A DNA stretch of 64,000 nt. Origin: Raphanus sativus (taxonomy: Eukaryota; Streptophyta; Magnoliopsida; Brassicales; Brassicaceae). Shown here piece after piece: positions 47,490 to 59,474 of this stretch; position 1 is the stretch's first letter; each line of letters begins with the position of its first letter. Under the pieces are notes generated by a model, which searched no databases, was not told the origin of the DNA, and worked only from the letters and a program-made list of their open reading frames with translations. The stretch lies in NCBI RefSeq assembly GCF_000801105.2, contig NC_079516.1:50079265-50143264 (forward strand). The letters run 5' to 3'. A program made the position numbers and the translations under genes.

Positions 47490-47640
47490 ACACACACACT
47501 TTTTATTATTCTTTTTCTTGGCATGAAAATTCCCCTAACATATCATGTCGTCGCACACATGACATTAACTACAGGACCTATAACCTTAGATATGAAGAAA
47601 AATATTGAAACAAAAAACAGCCAAATATTTCACAAAATAG
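47490..47640. repeat. Third copy of the upstream block near 39.0 and 45.4 kb
   Basis: The sequence TTCTTTTTCTTGGCAT followed by ATGTCGTCGCACACATGACA recurs at 39030-39085, 45390-45445 and here. It marks another remnant of the duplicated papain-gene upstream region. Confidence 0.65.
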
Positions 47641-50600
47641 AAATTCAAAATGTATAAGCACGTCTTTTTCTGTATACATGTTTGGTCATCATTAGAAAGA
47701 TTATATACAAACATCGGCGCACAAAGATAAAAAACCACAAAGATAGAAAGAGTATAGTTTTCAAAAGTATTTTCGAATCTCAGACAAATTAAAAAAAATC
47801 AAAAACATTTATATATAAAATTTCAAATCTAAGAACATATATTTCGAAATTATGTATATATATATAAATGATATAGTTAAAAATAAAAGGATTGAAGATG
47901 AAAAATGAGAAGCAATCCTTCAAAAGTATTAGGTTTACTTATCAATATTAAGTCTTCATATTATTTAAAAAATATTATATATTAAATATTTAAAGCAAAA
48001 TGATAATATATAAATGATTTTTAAAATCATATAACTGATATAGTTAAAAATATTAAGGATAAAATATATTATTAATTTTTTTATAAATAAAAGATATAAA
48101 AGACTAAATCCAAAGTGATACAATCCTTCAAAAGTATTATGTTTTATATTATAAAATATAAGAAAAATATAGTAAGCAAAAGGTTATAAGAAAGTGATAT
48201 AATTTTAAAATTCTTTTTAGCAGTTGTAAAGACAGTAATAGAAGATAAGTTTTGCTGAAAATATGTAACTTTTTTAGAAAAAAAGAGAAAATTAAAAATA
48301 ATTAAAAGATTATAAGTAAAGAGATATAAATGATGATAATTTTCCAAATTTTGAACTTTATGGTTAATTTTTCAAAATAAAACATATTAAAACAAATACT
48401 TTTTCCATAAATAAAGTACTATGATCAACAATTAATAGTGCAAAGGTATATTACAAAAATGATGATGAAAGGTTAAAATATCATTCTAAGACATTTATGA
48501 CCATAATTGAAAATACAGAATATGAAAGACTAAACCTTTTAAAATAATCTCTTACATATTAATTGAGAAGCATTACTATCTTTGAGTGTAGCCACGTGTC
48601 ATCACATAAATCATTTTCAGAATCTTTAGAAAATATATTGGTCTATCTAAATATATACTATATTTTTCATTAAATTAATCATAAAAGTAACTAAAAATGT
48701 ACAATTACTATTTTTTTCTTTATTTTCTTAACTAAAAGCTACGTAGATACCAAATATGACTAATATATATGATAATTAATAATTTAATAATAAAAGATTT
48801 GATAACAATTTGTGTTTTTTCCATCATTTTTTCTTTTAGTTTTATATTAAAATAACTTAAACAATCAATAAATAACTTAAACAATCAAATTAACTATAAA
48901 ATTAAAATTTAGATTTTTTCGTAAATGTTATATTCTGAATAAAAAACTATAAATTACTAAAAATGTTAAAATTCTTATGTTAAAAAATTTATGATCAATG
49001 GTTTAATATTTTTATTTAACACGATACACATGATATTAAAACTGTATGAGTAAAAAGTCTCATTTAGTAGATAGTTAAAATATATATATATATATATATA
49101 TATACTATATACCATATAAGAATACATAAATATTTTAATTTAAAATTAGAAATGAATTTTCAAGAAAATTTATAAATTACAAACTTATTAAAATATCACA
49201 TTGAAAATTTTGTTAACTAATATCTTTCAATTAAATCTTTAATCTCTAAAATTTAAAATTTGTTAATTCGGAATTTTGTATATATATACATAGTTTTTAA
49301 GATCCTCAGTGGTATATATTTTTAATGTTAAGCATATACTTAATTTCTTATATAACTATTTCGAATACAATAATTTTATAATTTACATGTTATAATTAAT
49401 TATTTGTTTAAAACCATCACATGTATTTATCACTTCTTTTTCTATATTTTATCTTATTGTATTTTCATTTAGTTATTAAACAAATTTATATATGCATGAA
49501 AAATATATTTAAAAACTATTTTTTATTAAATTTATGCTACATTCTGATTCACCCTTCAAAACTGAATTTATTTTTACCAATATTTTTATGCTTATTAATT
49601 TTAGAAAATATATTATTATATATAAAAAGTCTAAGATATGTTAATATTTAGATATGTATTATATAATTTTTTATAACATGATGGCTATGATTATATAGTA
49701 GATAAAATATGATAGATTTTTAATTTATCAGTTTATAAACAACAAATTAATATATTAATGTATAATAACATTTCAAAAATAATTACAAATTAATGAAAAT
49801 ATCCAAATATATTTTTTGAAATTAAGGTTTTGTTAAAATCCTTTCAAATTGTCAGAATTTTTTTAAATTAATATAAAATGAAAAGATATAAAAAGATATT
49901 ATGATTAAATTAGTTCAAAGATTATATATATTATTAGTCTTAGTAAAATACATTTAATAAAATTTCTATATGATAGTTCAAATTAAAAAAAATTACACAT
50001 AAAAGAAGTCATGAATTTCTATTTTAATAGATAAGATTGCTTCACTAAACTAAACCGATTGAATGTGTAGATAATTCATCTACCTCATTTAAACTAAAGT
50101 ATGAAAATGAGTTATAAGCTGGAGTTGATTAGTTTAAGAAAATTATAGTGAAATTTATATGATAAAATTAATTAGTTACATAAATATTTGGTCAATAAGG
50201 CACATTTATAAATCAATTTATGATATTGATATTAACACACATTCCTTCAAATTAAATGGCTTATTCTATCTAACCCGGTAAGCTGGAATTGATTGTAAAA
50301 TGGTTTCAAAATAACCTAAACCAAATTTAAATAGCTTACACTTATAATATATTACGATTCATAAATAAATACATTCGTAAATATGTTGGTTTCACAGTTA
50401 TAATGATTTACATTGTATGAACGATTTATTCAAGTGCAAATGATTTTCCGATGACTTATTAATAGAAAAAGTTTGCATTACCCAGATCCTAGAAATTATT
50501 TAAAATTTAATGGTAACTTATGTGATATACACATGAACAAAATTTATGATTATTATATAAAGTAATAACAAAATATATTTAATAGACATTTACATGAATG

Positions 50601-50790
50601 GTCCAACTTAGAAATCACACATGAAATGAATTGTGATTTCAGTTTTAATATATAATATAGCATTCAATTGAATTCTATACACAAATAAAGAAAATCTATG
50701 TAAAAATATTCGATAGAATTTGTTTTATGGATTAAAAACTTTTTTCTATAAAAAAATGGTATCATGAGGTACATGATTTGTGTTTGCTGT

Positions 50791-50822
<32 letters not shown>

Positions 50823-51330
50823 ATCAAAGATATAATGACATTTTACCTCTTTAATGATTGAAATGATTATCTTTGCATTTCTTGTACCATCATTAATTTC
50901 TTACTTTAAAAATTAATAACAATCAAAAGAATTTTATACACAAATAATGAAAATCTATGTAAAAATATTTGATAAAATTTGTTAAATCTAGTTAATTTGT
51001 TAAATCCTATCAACTATTAGAATCATTAAATTCCACAAAATTTTGTTTTATGGATTAGAACTTCTTTTGTTTTATGGATTATAACATTTTTTCTATAAAA
51101 AGATGATGTCACGAGGTACAAGATTCGAGTGCTATTATATATAGATATCTATATTTTAAAGATATAATAACATTTTATCGCTTTAATGATTAAAATGATT
51201 TTTTTCTATATTTCTACCATCATTAATTTCTTACTTTAAAAATTAATAACGATCAACATAATTCTATATACAATTAATAAAAATTTATATATAAATATTT
51301 TATAAAATTTGTTAAATCATCAAATTCCAC
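47641..51330. other. AT-rich repetitive DNA without genes
   Basis: Almost pure A/T with no codon structure. It includes (TA)n runs at 49080-49104 and 50791-50817. A block of about 280 bp around 50680-50820 is repeated, diverged, at 50930-51140 and partly at 51240-51320; the shared phrases are ACACAAATAA, AAAATCTATGTAAAAATATT and TTTTGTTTTATGGATTA. Confidence 0.5.
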
Positions 51331-51553
51331 AAAATTAATTCGTGTTTCAATAACCTCCTCCCCCCCTTCTCCTAAAGCTCGATTCCGAGCTAGACCCTCG
51401 AACGTCGAGCCTTGGCCTATCTTGCCATGGTGCAGAACCTAAATCAAAAACCTAATAAACAATTTCTTCAATGTTTAATCTTCCTCAATATTTACTCTGG
51501 TCATCTCCATGACCTTCTAGGCTTCCACCATTTTAAATTTTGTAACCTCTGAG

Positions 51554-51824
51554 CAGAGTCGTGCCTGACATTAACCCGACTAGAAGCCAGAGAAAAAAAT
51601 TGGCCCCATAACTTAATGTAAAAACAACCCCATAACTAAAAGCAATAGAAAAAAAAACTGCACTGGCTGCTACTCGAACTCAGGTCGCTTGGCAGTTTAG
51701 TACAAATATAAGGTACATGCACCATCTCTTCCATGTAAACTTTGTGAATAGGCCCCAAAATATATTTTATAGTGATCGGCCCTCAAGCAAATGCTTGATG
51801 GGCTTGTATCCAGGCCCGGCTCTG
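51554..51824. mobile_element. hAT-type MITE, 271 bp, TSD CCTCTGAG
   Basis: The ends CAGAGTCGTGCCTG and CAGGCCCGGCTCTG are inverted repeats matching at 12 of 14 positions. CCTCTGAG flanks it at 51546-51553 and 51825-51832. The paralogue at about 22865 (GTAGCCTCGGAGGTG) has one site and no insert. It contains no coding content. Confidence 0.93.
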
Positions 51825-52212
51825 CCTCTGAGGTGTTCTACTTTCCCGTGATCACCTTCTAGGCTGGGTTGGTGTTGCCTGAGGCTTTAAGACACACTAT
51901 ATCACCATCTTAGAGACCTCTTGTCGATTGAGATTATATTTCCCTCGACATATTCTGTTCGCTGTTAGTATTGCCAATGACATGTTCACATTTTGAAGTT
52001 TTTGATTATGTAGTATTTGATACGTTTTCAGAACCTCCCGGAAGAATACTATATAACATAGCTTTATAAAAGAAAGTTAACAATCTAGTAAAAAAACAAT
52101 CTAGCATAAACAGCTAAGATAGCAAAACATCTGTTGCATTTTAACTAGCACATAAAGATAATATATAAAAAAAAGCGGTTGATGGAGCTGATCGAGAAAC
52201 AAGTAAAAAATA

Positions 52213-52475
52213 TTAGCCGTCTTTGGTTTTAGACTTCTCCATTGTTTCTTTGTGATGAAGACGAAACTTTTCTTTAAGTTCTGGAGAACTGCGATACCAT
52301 TAAGACCACAAAATTAATAACAAGACTAATCCATAAACAAGAATAAATAAATAGTCACAAAAATGTTTGACTTACTAGCGAGTGAATTTGCCACCACCAG
52401 TTCGAAGATTCCATCTGTTCAGTCTCCGCCGGCCGGCAGCAAACATAGCACGACAAATCTCAAAGAAGCATGAAG
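52213..52475 (-). pseudogene. R2 paralogue, last two exons only
   Basis: Exon A (about 52376-52475) encodes EICRAMFAAGRRRLNRWNLR TGGGKFTR, split here only for readability. Exon B (52213-52288) encodes YSPELKEKFRLHHKETMEKS KTKDG and stops. Both keep splice sites and frame, like the end of R2. The RRM and upstream exons are missing: homology stops abruptly near 52475, where unrelated AT-rich DNA begins. Confidence 0.75.
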
Positions 52476-52499
52476 TAAGACTATAAATTTATATTTTTA

Positions 52500-53650
52500 C
52501 AAAAAAAAAAAGATTATAAATTTATTGGAAATTCGAAAAACCTTTAAAAAGACATAAGATGGCTTTGAAATTACAAAAATTCAAAGTTTATTTTTATTTA
52601 AAGAAGATCTCAGAAAATTTAAGAAATCTAATCATATCACCTATTAAATTAATTAAATTATTGTTAGAGAAATATATGGTAATATATGGTTAGTCGAAAT
52701 TTAAAGTACTACTAAAGTATTTTTAGTCTAATGAAAATGTGCAACAAACTTGTTTAAGTAGATTTTTTACAGAATATTTCTCTTTTAATAGTATAGATTT
52801 GTTGATACCTTGAATTTAGACTTTGCATTGAATATGAGAATTGGGTGTCTTTCAAAAAAAAAGATAGGAGATTTGGGAACAAAACGCATCACTAGGATGC
52901 CAGATTTTCTTCAAAGGCTCTTTTTTCTTTTTCAATTAGTGGGTCTTTTGTTTGCTATAAGCATCTGCAGTTTATTGACTATGCCTTCAAATATTTACAA
53001 ATCGTATTGCATGCACCACACTTAATAATAACAAAAATCTCTATATAACATTTATATGTTTTGTTACTACTAGAATTGCACTGCAGTTTTCATATATATT
53101 GTCATTCAGACCCTATGAATATTAAGCTACATATAATTTAACAATGTTACAGTTGTAAATTTAGTATTTCTTTTCTTTTTATATATCTCAATAAATAGTT
53201 GAGTATGCAGAACATTAATAGTATTAGAAATGTTTTACAATGAAGCAAACATACAAAGACATCACAAAAAGAAAATTGAAAATTGCTGAAAGAAAGGTAA
53301 AAAAGTTGGGCAACAACAACCATGAAAGCCAAAGGAAAAAAAAAGAAATTAGTGATCAATCATGATATTGGATCTGCCCCGCATTTGAAAATGTTGAGAA
53401 TGAACAAAATAATTATTCATTAGTCTGGTGGAATTTTGATAAATGGTAGGGAAAAAAGGAATATAGATGTTACAAATTGAAGACCATCAACAACAGAACA
53501 ATTCTGGTTAAAATACATCAATTCGTTATAATATATAAAAAATATGACATAATATATGTGGGAAAAATTCAGAAATTAAAGTGATATTTAACGTGAAAAA
53601 ACTTAAAAATAACAATATACAAAAATATAATAGTAAAATTATTTTATAAC
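52500..53650. other. Intergenic, nothing recognised
   Basis: AT-rich. ORFs at 52810-53025 and 53147-53359 are hydrophobic low-complexity frames without domain signs. Confidence 0.3.
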
Positions 53651-53653
53651 TAA

Positions 53654-54018
53654 GGGGATGTATTCAATTTAACATTTGATGTGATTTGATTTTTAATGGA
53701 GTTTTAGATGATTCTAGTAAGTTGCAAAGATTTATGTAACTTTTGTCAAACTACTCTAAAATATCACCTAAAACAATGAGATCTGAGTTTTATTTTTTTA
53801 ACTAAGAAACTCCAACCAAACACCCTAAAATCACCTCAAAACTTTAAAATTCCACAACTTAAAATATTTTCAATAACAGTGGATTTCAGAGTACTTTACG
53901 AAATGTCAAGTTCAATAACAGTAGATTTTAAATGAGTTTTTAAAATTCATGTTTGAATAACAGTGGATTTGTTATTTTAATACAAATCACCTGAAACTTT
54001 TGGTTGAATACATACCCC
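53654..54018. mobile_element. PIF/Harbinger (Tourist-like) MITE, TSD TAA
   Basis: The ends GGGGATGTATTCAA and TTGAATACATACCCC are inverted repeats with one gap. TAA flanks both sides (53651-53653 and 54019-54021), the trinucleotide typical of PIF/Harbinger. The 365-bp interior is AT-rich with repeated TGGATTT and AAAATTC words and no frame. Confidence 0.8.
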
Positions 54019-54334
54019 TAAAAGAATTGGTTTATAATCAAACTGGAACGAGATTTGAGACCTTCCTAAAATAATAAACCATGTACTGTATTTGGTGTTA
54101 TGGAACCACCTATTGACTCTTTATTTAAGCTTTGATTTGATCCATTTTTAGATTTATATGTTCAAAAGTTTATTACCAAATCAAATATCTTTATATTTCA
54201 CGTAAATCATTTATTTTATCGATTTAAATTTTATCACATCATAAAAATCAGGTAGCCTCTTCTAATAAAAAATGAACCAATGCTAAACCAGTCACCAAAC
54301 TGAACCAAATAAGTAAAACTATATAAAGAAAGAA

Positions 54335-55250
54335 GATTAAGAGATTAGTTTAATGTTCGATTGATTTACTCTCAATGGCTAAAACGCCTTACAAATAGCT
54401 CACCACATCATAGCAGCCTTGTTGGAACCCTCGTCAATGCCTATTAGCCTCTTATCTTCTGATTTGGCGACAGAACTTGTTGACCGTAACCAACTATCTC
54501 ATCACATAAACCTCTACTTAACACCAAAAGAATATAGTTAACATCTTTTCTCATAAGTTTCATTTGTTCTTGCTCAGCTTTCAGCAGAACTCTTAACAAC
54601 AAGTGTTGTTTGTTTTTGAATTTTCCAGGTCTTGTGGCACTTCCTCTACTTCTCCAGACTTTGTGCTCAGCACAAGACCCGTCTCAAGCAACTCATAACA
54701 GCAGACCGTTCTAGTTGCTTCAGTTCATAATTGACTAGAGTAACATCAGCAAAGCTATCCAAATGTAGTGTGGACAAGCCATCGAATAATGGTTTCTCAT
54801 TTAAGGCTGGTTCTTCTCGGGTTTCAGATTCTGAATTCACCTCATCGTCCTCAAAAGGTAGTGTCTCTTTCATAAACTCATCACCTTTTGTTTCATTGTC
54901 ACTCTCATCTACCATTTGATCTTCAATCTTATTCTTAAATATAGTCACCATGGACCGTCTTCTTTGCTTGGCTAAGTATGAATCATGATCTGTCACATCA
55001 TCATCCTCTCTGCAATCTTTCCCTTTGGATTTTGGTAAAGAGAATAGGCAGTATGAGAGAGATTGAAGATGATGATATGACGATAGAGAGAAGAAGATTA
55101 AGAGATTAGATTAGGTTTAATGTTTGATTGATTTACTCTCAAAAGCTAAAACACCTTACATATATTATTGCTCTTGGTCTATCAAATGACCAAACTCAGT
55201 TACTTAATAACTAAACTAACTTATTAAACTGCTATAGCCTAAAAACAAAG
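54335..55250 (-). pseudogene. Degenerate 3' flank of the R1 paralogue
   Basis: The 54890-55200 part is the counterpart of 14900-15330. A minus-strand frame of 109 codons (54667-54996) is acidic (DESDNETKGDEF ... FEDDEVNSESET) and ends ELKQLERSAVMSCLRRVLC; I do not recognise it. The phrase TTTAATGTTYGATTGATTTA with CTCAA..GCTAAAACGCC occurs at both 54348 and 55115, so the block is locally duplicated too. Confidence 0.4.
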
Positions 55251-55311
55251 ATGGGTAATAGTCTAATAGAGCTCATGTAATATGACAAGAGCATAACAAC
55301 TCATCCCTAGT

Positions 55312-55534
55312 CCTCATCAAGTTTAACAGTGGCATCGTCCAAATACCACATGAGAAGTTGATCTGGAAGGTAATAGTTTTCTAACTCACTCTCTGAAACA
55401 TTTGATTCTCAGCCATCAGCAAATGATGGTTTGACAATATGAGATTCTTCCTCTGAACCTACTGCAAGCTTTGAGTCATCTTGGTATGTTTCATCACTGT
55501 CGATTTGAGTAGGCATGCTGCTAACTGGATCCAT
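55312..55534 (-). pseudogene. R1 paralogue, exon 1 only, with a stop
   Basis: The frame starts MDPVSSMPTQIDSDETYQDD and reaches KPSFADG, a TGA, then ESNVSESELENYYLPDQLLM W..DDATVK. This aligns with R1 exon 1 (SPSFAEWDSSDSETELEEYYIPNQLI). The RRM exons are absent: the sequence passes straight into the counterpart of the R1 3' flank. Confidence 0.8.
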
Positions 55535-55829
55535 GGAGAAAGAGGAGATATCATTTTCTAGAGAGGTTTATCCTACCAAGAACTTCGGACCAACACATCA
55601 AATCATTGAAGTAGTACCTTTTTCAGTGTTGATTAGTACATAATTTGTGCATAAATAATACTGAAACTGATGTTGATTTCACAAATATTATTAGTCCACG
55701 TTAATATTTATTATAATCTTACTACACTGATTATGATTCTTCTTTTTATTTTAAGGCATACGTACCAAAACAATAAAACCAATCTTGTTAAAAAAATAAT
55801 TACTGAATTACAAAGGAAATGACAATCAA

Positions 55830-55970
55830 AGAAGTTGACAGGGAGGTGGAGAAGAAAGCAACCCAACAAGACAGCTTCCCTTAATATTGGTGTTGTGTGA
55901 GGTGAGGTTTTGTGGGCTTTTGTTTATGATGTTTAGTTTGACATGCACTTTTTAATTTTATTTTTGCCGA
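55830..55970 (-). repeat. Fourth copy of the R2 promoter block
   Basis: It aligns with 24325-24470 (GGGAGGTGG.GAAGAAA, TTGGTGTTGTGTGAGGTGAG, GTTTGACATGCACTTTTT). No R2 exon follows on the minus strand. Confidence 0.6.
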
Positions 55971-56049
55971 CCAAACAGATCAAAAGTAAATGCTCCAATA
56001 GTCATGTTTATGGTTTGATTAGTAGTAACTAATAAGTAGTAATTCAGTC

Positions 56050-56165
56050 GATATATGAGGAGGGGACACGGTTGATAGAACATTCCAAATTTTTGGCATC
56101 ACACTAATTCTACTATCCGACTTGGAATGGTCTATCAACCGTGTTCCGTCTCTAAATCTATATGA
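56050..56165. other. Long foldback, possible small-RNA hairpin
   Basis: The left arm GACACGGTTGATAGAACATT with CCAA (about 56064-56088) pairs with the right arm TTGGAATGGTCTATCAACCG with TGTTCC (about 56122-56147), with two mismatches over about 25 bp and a loop of about 33 bp. Weaker pairing extends outward some 12 bp more. Size and imperfect pairing fit a miRNA-like precursor, but a small foldback transposon is equally possible. No known miRNA sequence is recognised. Confidence 0.55.
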
Positions 56166-56655
56166 ATCAAATCAAAAGGTTCATAGTATAATCTGTAGAA
56201 ACTGAATTCTCTAGCTGTACATGAGACGGATTCTAATTGGCAAAAGAGTATATTTTCCGAATTCTCTAGAAAGCTGCTGCAAAGGCTTTACCAATGGGAC
56301 AAGCGTTAGTAGTTTGGTAACTGATGTCTTGTACAAGTGTGGTGGCCAGTAATGAAGACAACACCGTCAAGAGCGTCTGAGGCATGCCTTCTTTCCTTGA
56401 ATGTTTTCTCGACGACAAAAGCTTCCTCTATTCATTTTATTTTCTCTTGATCATGTAATCCGGTGGTGTAAAATGATCGTTTGCACAAAAAAAGATCCAC
56501 TTACGATTGCACTACCATCAGCTTAAAGTTCAATTTATATTTGTTTTAGAAAGTCTAATATAAATTAGTTTTACAGAGTTAATAATTAACAGAATCTACT
56601 ATGCTTAAAGACAAAACAAAAAAAATAAAGTGAAGAGAATCTTTTTTTTTTCTAC

Positions 56656-56868
56656 ACTCTTATTACTTCCTCAACCACACCTTGCTAGATGCTACTACTC
56701 TTTTAACACAAGTGGGAATATTTGTATTCCTTCGTTAAAATTGATATCACCAATGATAACAAAACTCTTATTACTTCTTGCTACTGGTACAACTCTTTTT
56801 AAACACAATTGGGAATATTTGTTATTAGTCCATAGACAATTGTTGATATCACAAATAATAACAAAACT
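56656..56868. repeat. Two tandem units of about 105 bp
   Basis: Unit 1 (56656-56763) and unit 2 (56764-56868) both start ACTCTTATTACTTC and include GGGAATATTTG and TTGATATCAC..AATAACAAA. Divergence is about 15-20 percent by eye. Confidence 0.8.
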
Positions 56869-57429
56869 AGCCTTCAAAACGCAATTCTGATAGAGTACGA
56901 TTCTGTTTCCATCATTCATTCTCTCAAGCTCGTGTAGTCGTGTGAGGCGCAGAAGTAAGGTTCTTGTTTCATTCGTATTTGAGAATTTTCAGACTGATGT
57001 ATTGCTAGAATTATCGTTTTTTTTCTTTTGAACAAATAATTATCGTTTTTCTTTTCGGATTGATTTATTCCTAGAAATTATCGAGATGGATCTTCTTCGA
57101 TGAATGATTTTGTTGTTGCTGTAACATATTCACATACATGCAAATGTTGTTCTGTAAAACGCTAAAGTAACAACATAATTCACTTGGGATTTTGGAAAAG
57201 TAAAACACATGCATGATCCATGTTTATGTTTTGAAATATATTTATCAGCAGGAAATGGAGAATGCGACAGAAGCGGTGACGGTTGTTGAACAGGATGAAC
57301 AACGTGAAGTAGTGGGACAAGGGCAGCCACAAAACCCACCACCACTGTTACGACGACGTTTCATTATATTTCTTTACGTTGGATATTTTCTTGCACGATA
57401 GAGTGCCAGGTTTAGTTTTAATTATATAA

Positions 57430-59400
57430 AGAGAAATTACCTATAATGACTCAAATAATACATATAATGACTATACTAACTCATAAACTTTCTTAATTAC
57501 TAGAATAGATCACAGGGGTAACAAAAATACGAGAAAACCAATTTTCCTTTTATTATTAACCAAATTACCATTGAGTTAATTAAATAGGAAATTGTATAAT
57601 ATTTTCCCCAAAAAAACCCCTTTTGTCGAGGCTCTGTCTTCTTCACCACCTCCATTCTCCTTCACACATCGAACCTCCATCTCCGACAACTTCATCTCAG
57701 TCTCAGTCGCAGCCGCCTTTCGTTTCGTCACATCCTCCCTAAATCGGCATCGTCCCTGTACACGATGAAGCCTAACTCCGAACCCTAACTCGGAACCCTA
57801 ACTCCGATTTGGCTTCGTCACATCCGCCTCAAAATCGAAGAATATTGAAACGGTGAGTGATAAATATATTAATTTCAAGCCTTTTTCGATATGCAGAAAC
57901 TGGTCCAGAGAGAAACGGAGAATGGTTGGTCTGTTCTGTCTACTGTCCATGGGATATTTGGTATTTCAAGCAATAGTCGGATCCCTTTTCATTGTGGTAA
58001 GAGGGTGTTTGATCCAGCAGCATTTAATCACTATCCATAGGGTCGTATTGGTTTTAGCAGCCTTGTTGACTCCATCAAAGTTCTAATGTACGAAGGCAAG
58101 GATAGTTATACACTTCATGGGATTCCCCAATCTCTCTTTTGCAGGGTTTGAAGACACGCAAGACAACTCGGAGAAGATTAAAGTGCAAACTTATGCTTGG
58201 GTCAATAAAGAATAAAGATGATCGTCGTATTGCTAACGGATGAACTGTTTTTTCACCATTTTCTTGGCAGTGGATCCTGAGATTATGGGTGTGTGTAGGA
58301 ATGGAGAGTGGTTCATGGGAATAAATTTGTATAGACATTCAGGAATAGGTTGGACTGGAACATGAATTCAAATTGGGAAGAGAAGAGACGATGCGTAGAA
58401 CCACTAATGTTGCTACTTTCCTGGCTGCTAACCCTTCTAGGGAAGAAAAGCAGGAGCACGAGTGTTCTTGAATAATGCGTGGATGTGTGTTTATTGTTTT
58501 TGGAGTCTTGGATGTAGACAGTGGTCAAGAGTTTATTGCTAGGGCTGTTCTTGTCTAGTTTAGTAGTTATTGTAACAACTCTTTTTGTTGTTTCTTGTTT
58601 AGATTTTCAACATTCGATTGTATCATTTATCAATGTAACGTGGACATATCTTTTAGATTAAATCAATGTTTCAAATTGGTTTAAATTAATTTAAACCGAA
58701 AATAAATCTAAACCAAATTTCAAAATTAATTAAAACCAAATTTAATCAATCTAAACCGAGATCCAATTTAAATTAAACCGAAATTTAGATGAATTTAACC
58801 AGAAATTCGAATTGTGTCTCACTCTAATAATTAAAATTTATTTAAAAATCTGCTGTCAAAGACTATAATTTAAAAAATCTGCCACCAAATGAATTCAAAA
58901 GTCTGCCGTAAAATTAAATCGGGCAAACATATCTATCAGCAAAACATATGTCTATTTCCGATAAACATATCTGTCTCAAAACTCTGACTACTTCAAAAAA
59001 AACTTGTGACTTCAACAAATCGGTTACTACATATGACAGATTAAAATAGATAAATCTATCAACAATCTTAAATCGGCCACAAAAATCTGCTGGCTTAAAA
59101 AATCTGTCGTACCAGAAAAGTCTGTCACCAAATACTTGGCAGATATATATTTTACAACAGTTTTTTATAGCAGACTTATCTTACGATAGATTTATTTTTC
59201 GCGAAATAAGTCTGCCGTCGAATTTTTTTAAATTAATTTAAATGACACTTTTGTAATATTACTTTTTGATTATAACTAGAGTCAATGGTATTTTCGACCA
59301 TAAAATAATGTTAGTAATTTTAAACTTTTAAGAGTTATTTTAGTAATTTCTCAACTAATTTGAGTCATTCTAGTACATTTCCTATAAATTAATCTTTTCA
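57430..59400. mobile_element. Mutator-like element remnant in IREG1 intron 1
   Basis: The left edge (GAAATTACCTATAATGACTC) and the reversed right edge (GAAATGTACTAGAATGACTC) are imperfect inverted repeats. Inside, a plus-strand stretch at about 57890-58150 gives FDPAAFNHYP, TAG, then GRIGFSSLVDSIKVLMYEGK and DSYTLHGIPQSL. That resembles the YPWGR..F..L..SIK...SY.L.G motif of DUF287/DUF1985 proteins linked to Ulp1-bearing Mutator-like elements. The Trp of YPWGR is again TAG. No transposase was found. Confidence 0.5.
58845..59225. repeat. Dispersed array of AATCTGCYRY-type words
   Basis: Around ten variants of (A)ATCTGC(T/C)(G/A)(T/C) and its reverse (GGCAGAT, GCAGACTT) occur here, for example at 58848, 58876, 58900, 59086 and 59210. 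The arrangement resembles the GTAGACT array at 1.6-2.7 kb but uses a different word. Confidence 0.5.
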
Positions 59401-59474
59401 TCTCTTACCTTTTTTATTGTTTTGTTTTAGAACTGAAAAGGGTAAAAGTGTGGTGTAGAAATTTATTTATTTTA

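Larger units (their letters stand above)
51340..52480 (-). repeat. Second copy of the R2 3' region (paralogue of 22.43-23.4 kb)
   Basis: It aligns with 22430-23400 (phrases CGAACGTCGAGCCTT, GATCACCTTCTAGGCTGGG, GATGGAGCTGATCGAGAAAC). It lacks the MITE at 22527-22822 and has gained the hAT insertion at 51554-51824. Confidence 0.75.

Noticed and set aside
47300..47500. Second exon of the CYP71B gene
   Set aside because: A minus-strand frame is open and near the P450 piece, but no I-helix, ExxR or heme motif could be read, so it was not called.
49080..50817. (TA)n runs considered as promoter or origin signals
   Set aside because: They are microsatellites in uniformly AT-rich DNA with no gene nearby.
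53147..53359. Phenylalanine/leucine-rich minus ORF as a small membrane protein
   Set aside because: Composition is that expected of poly-T-rich DNA, and start and stop have no supporting context.
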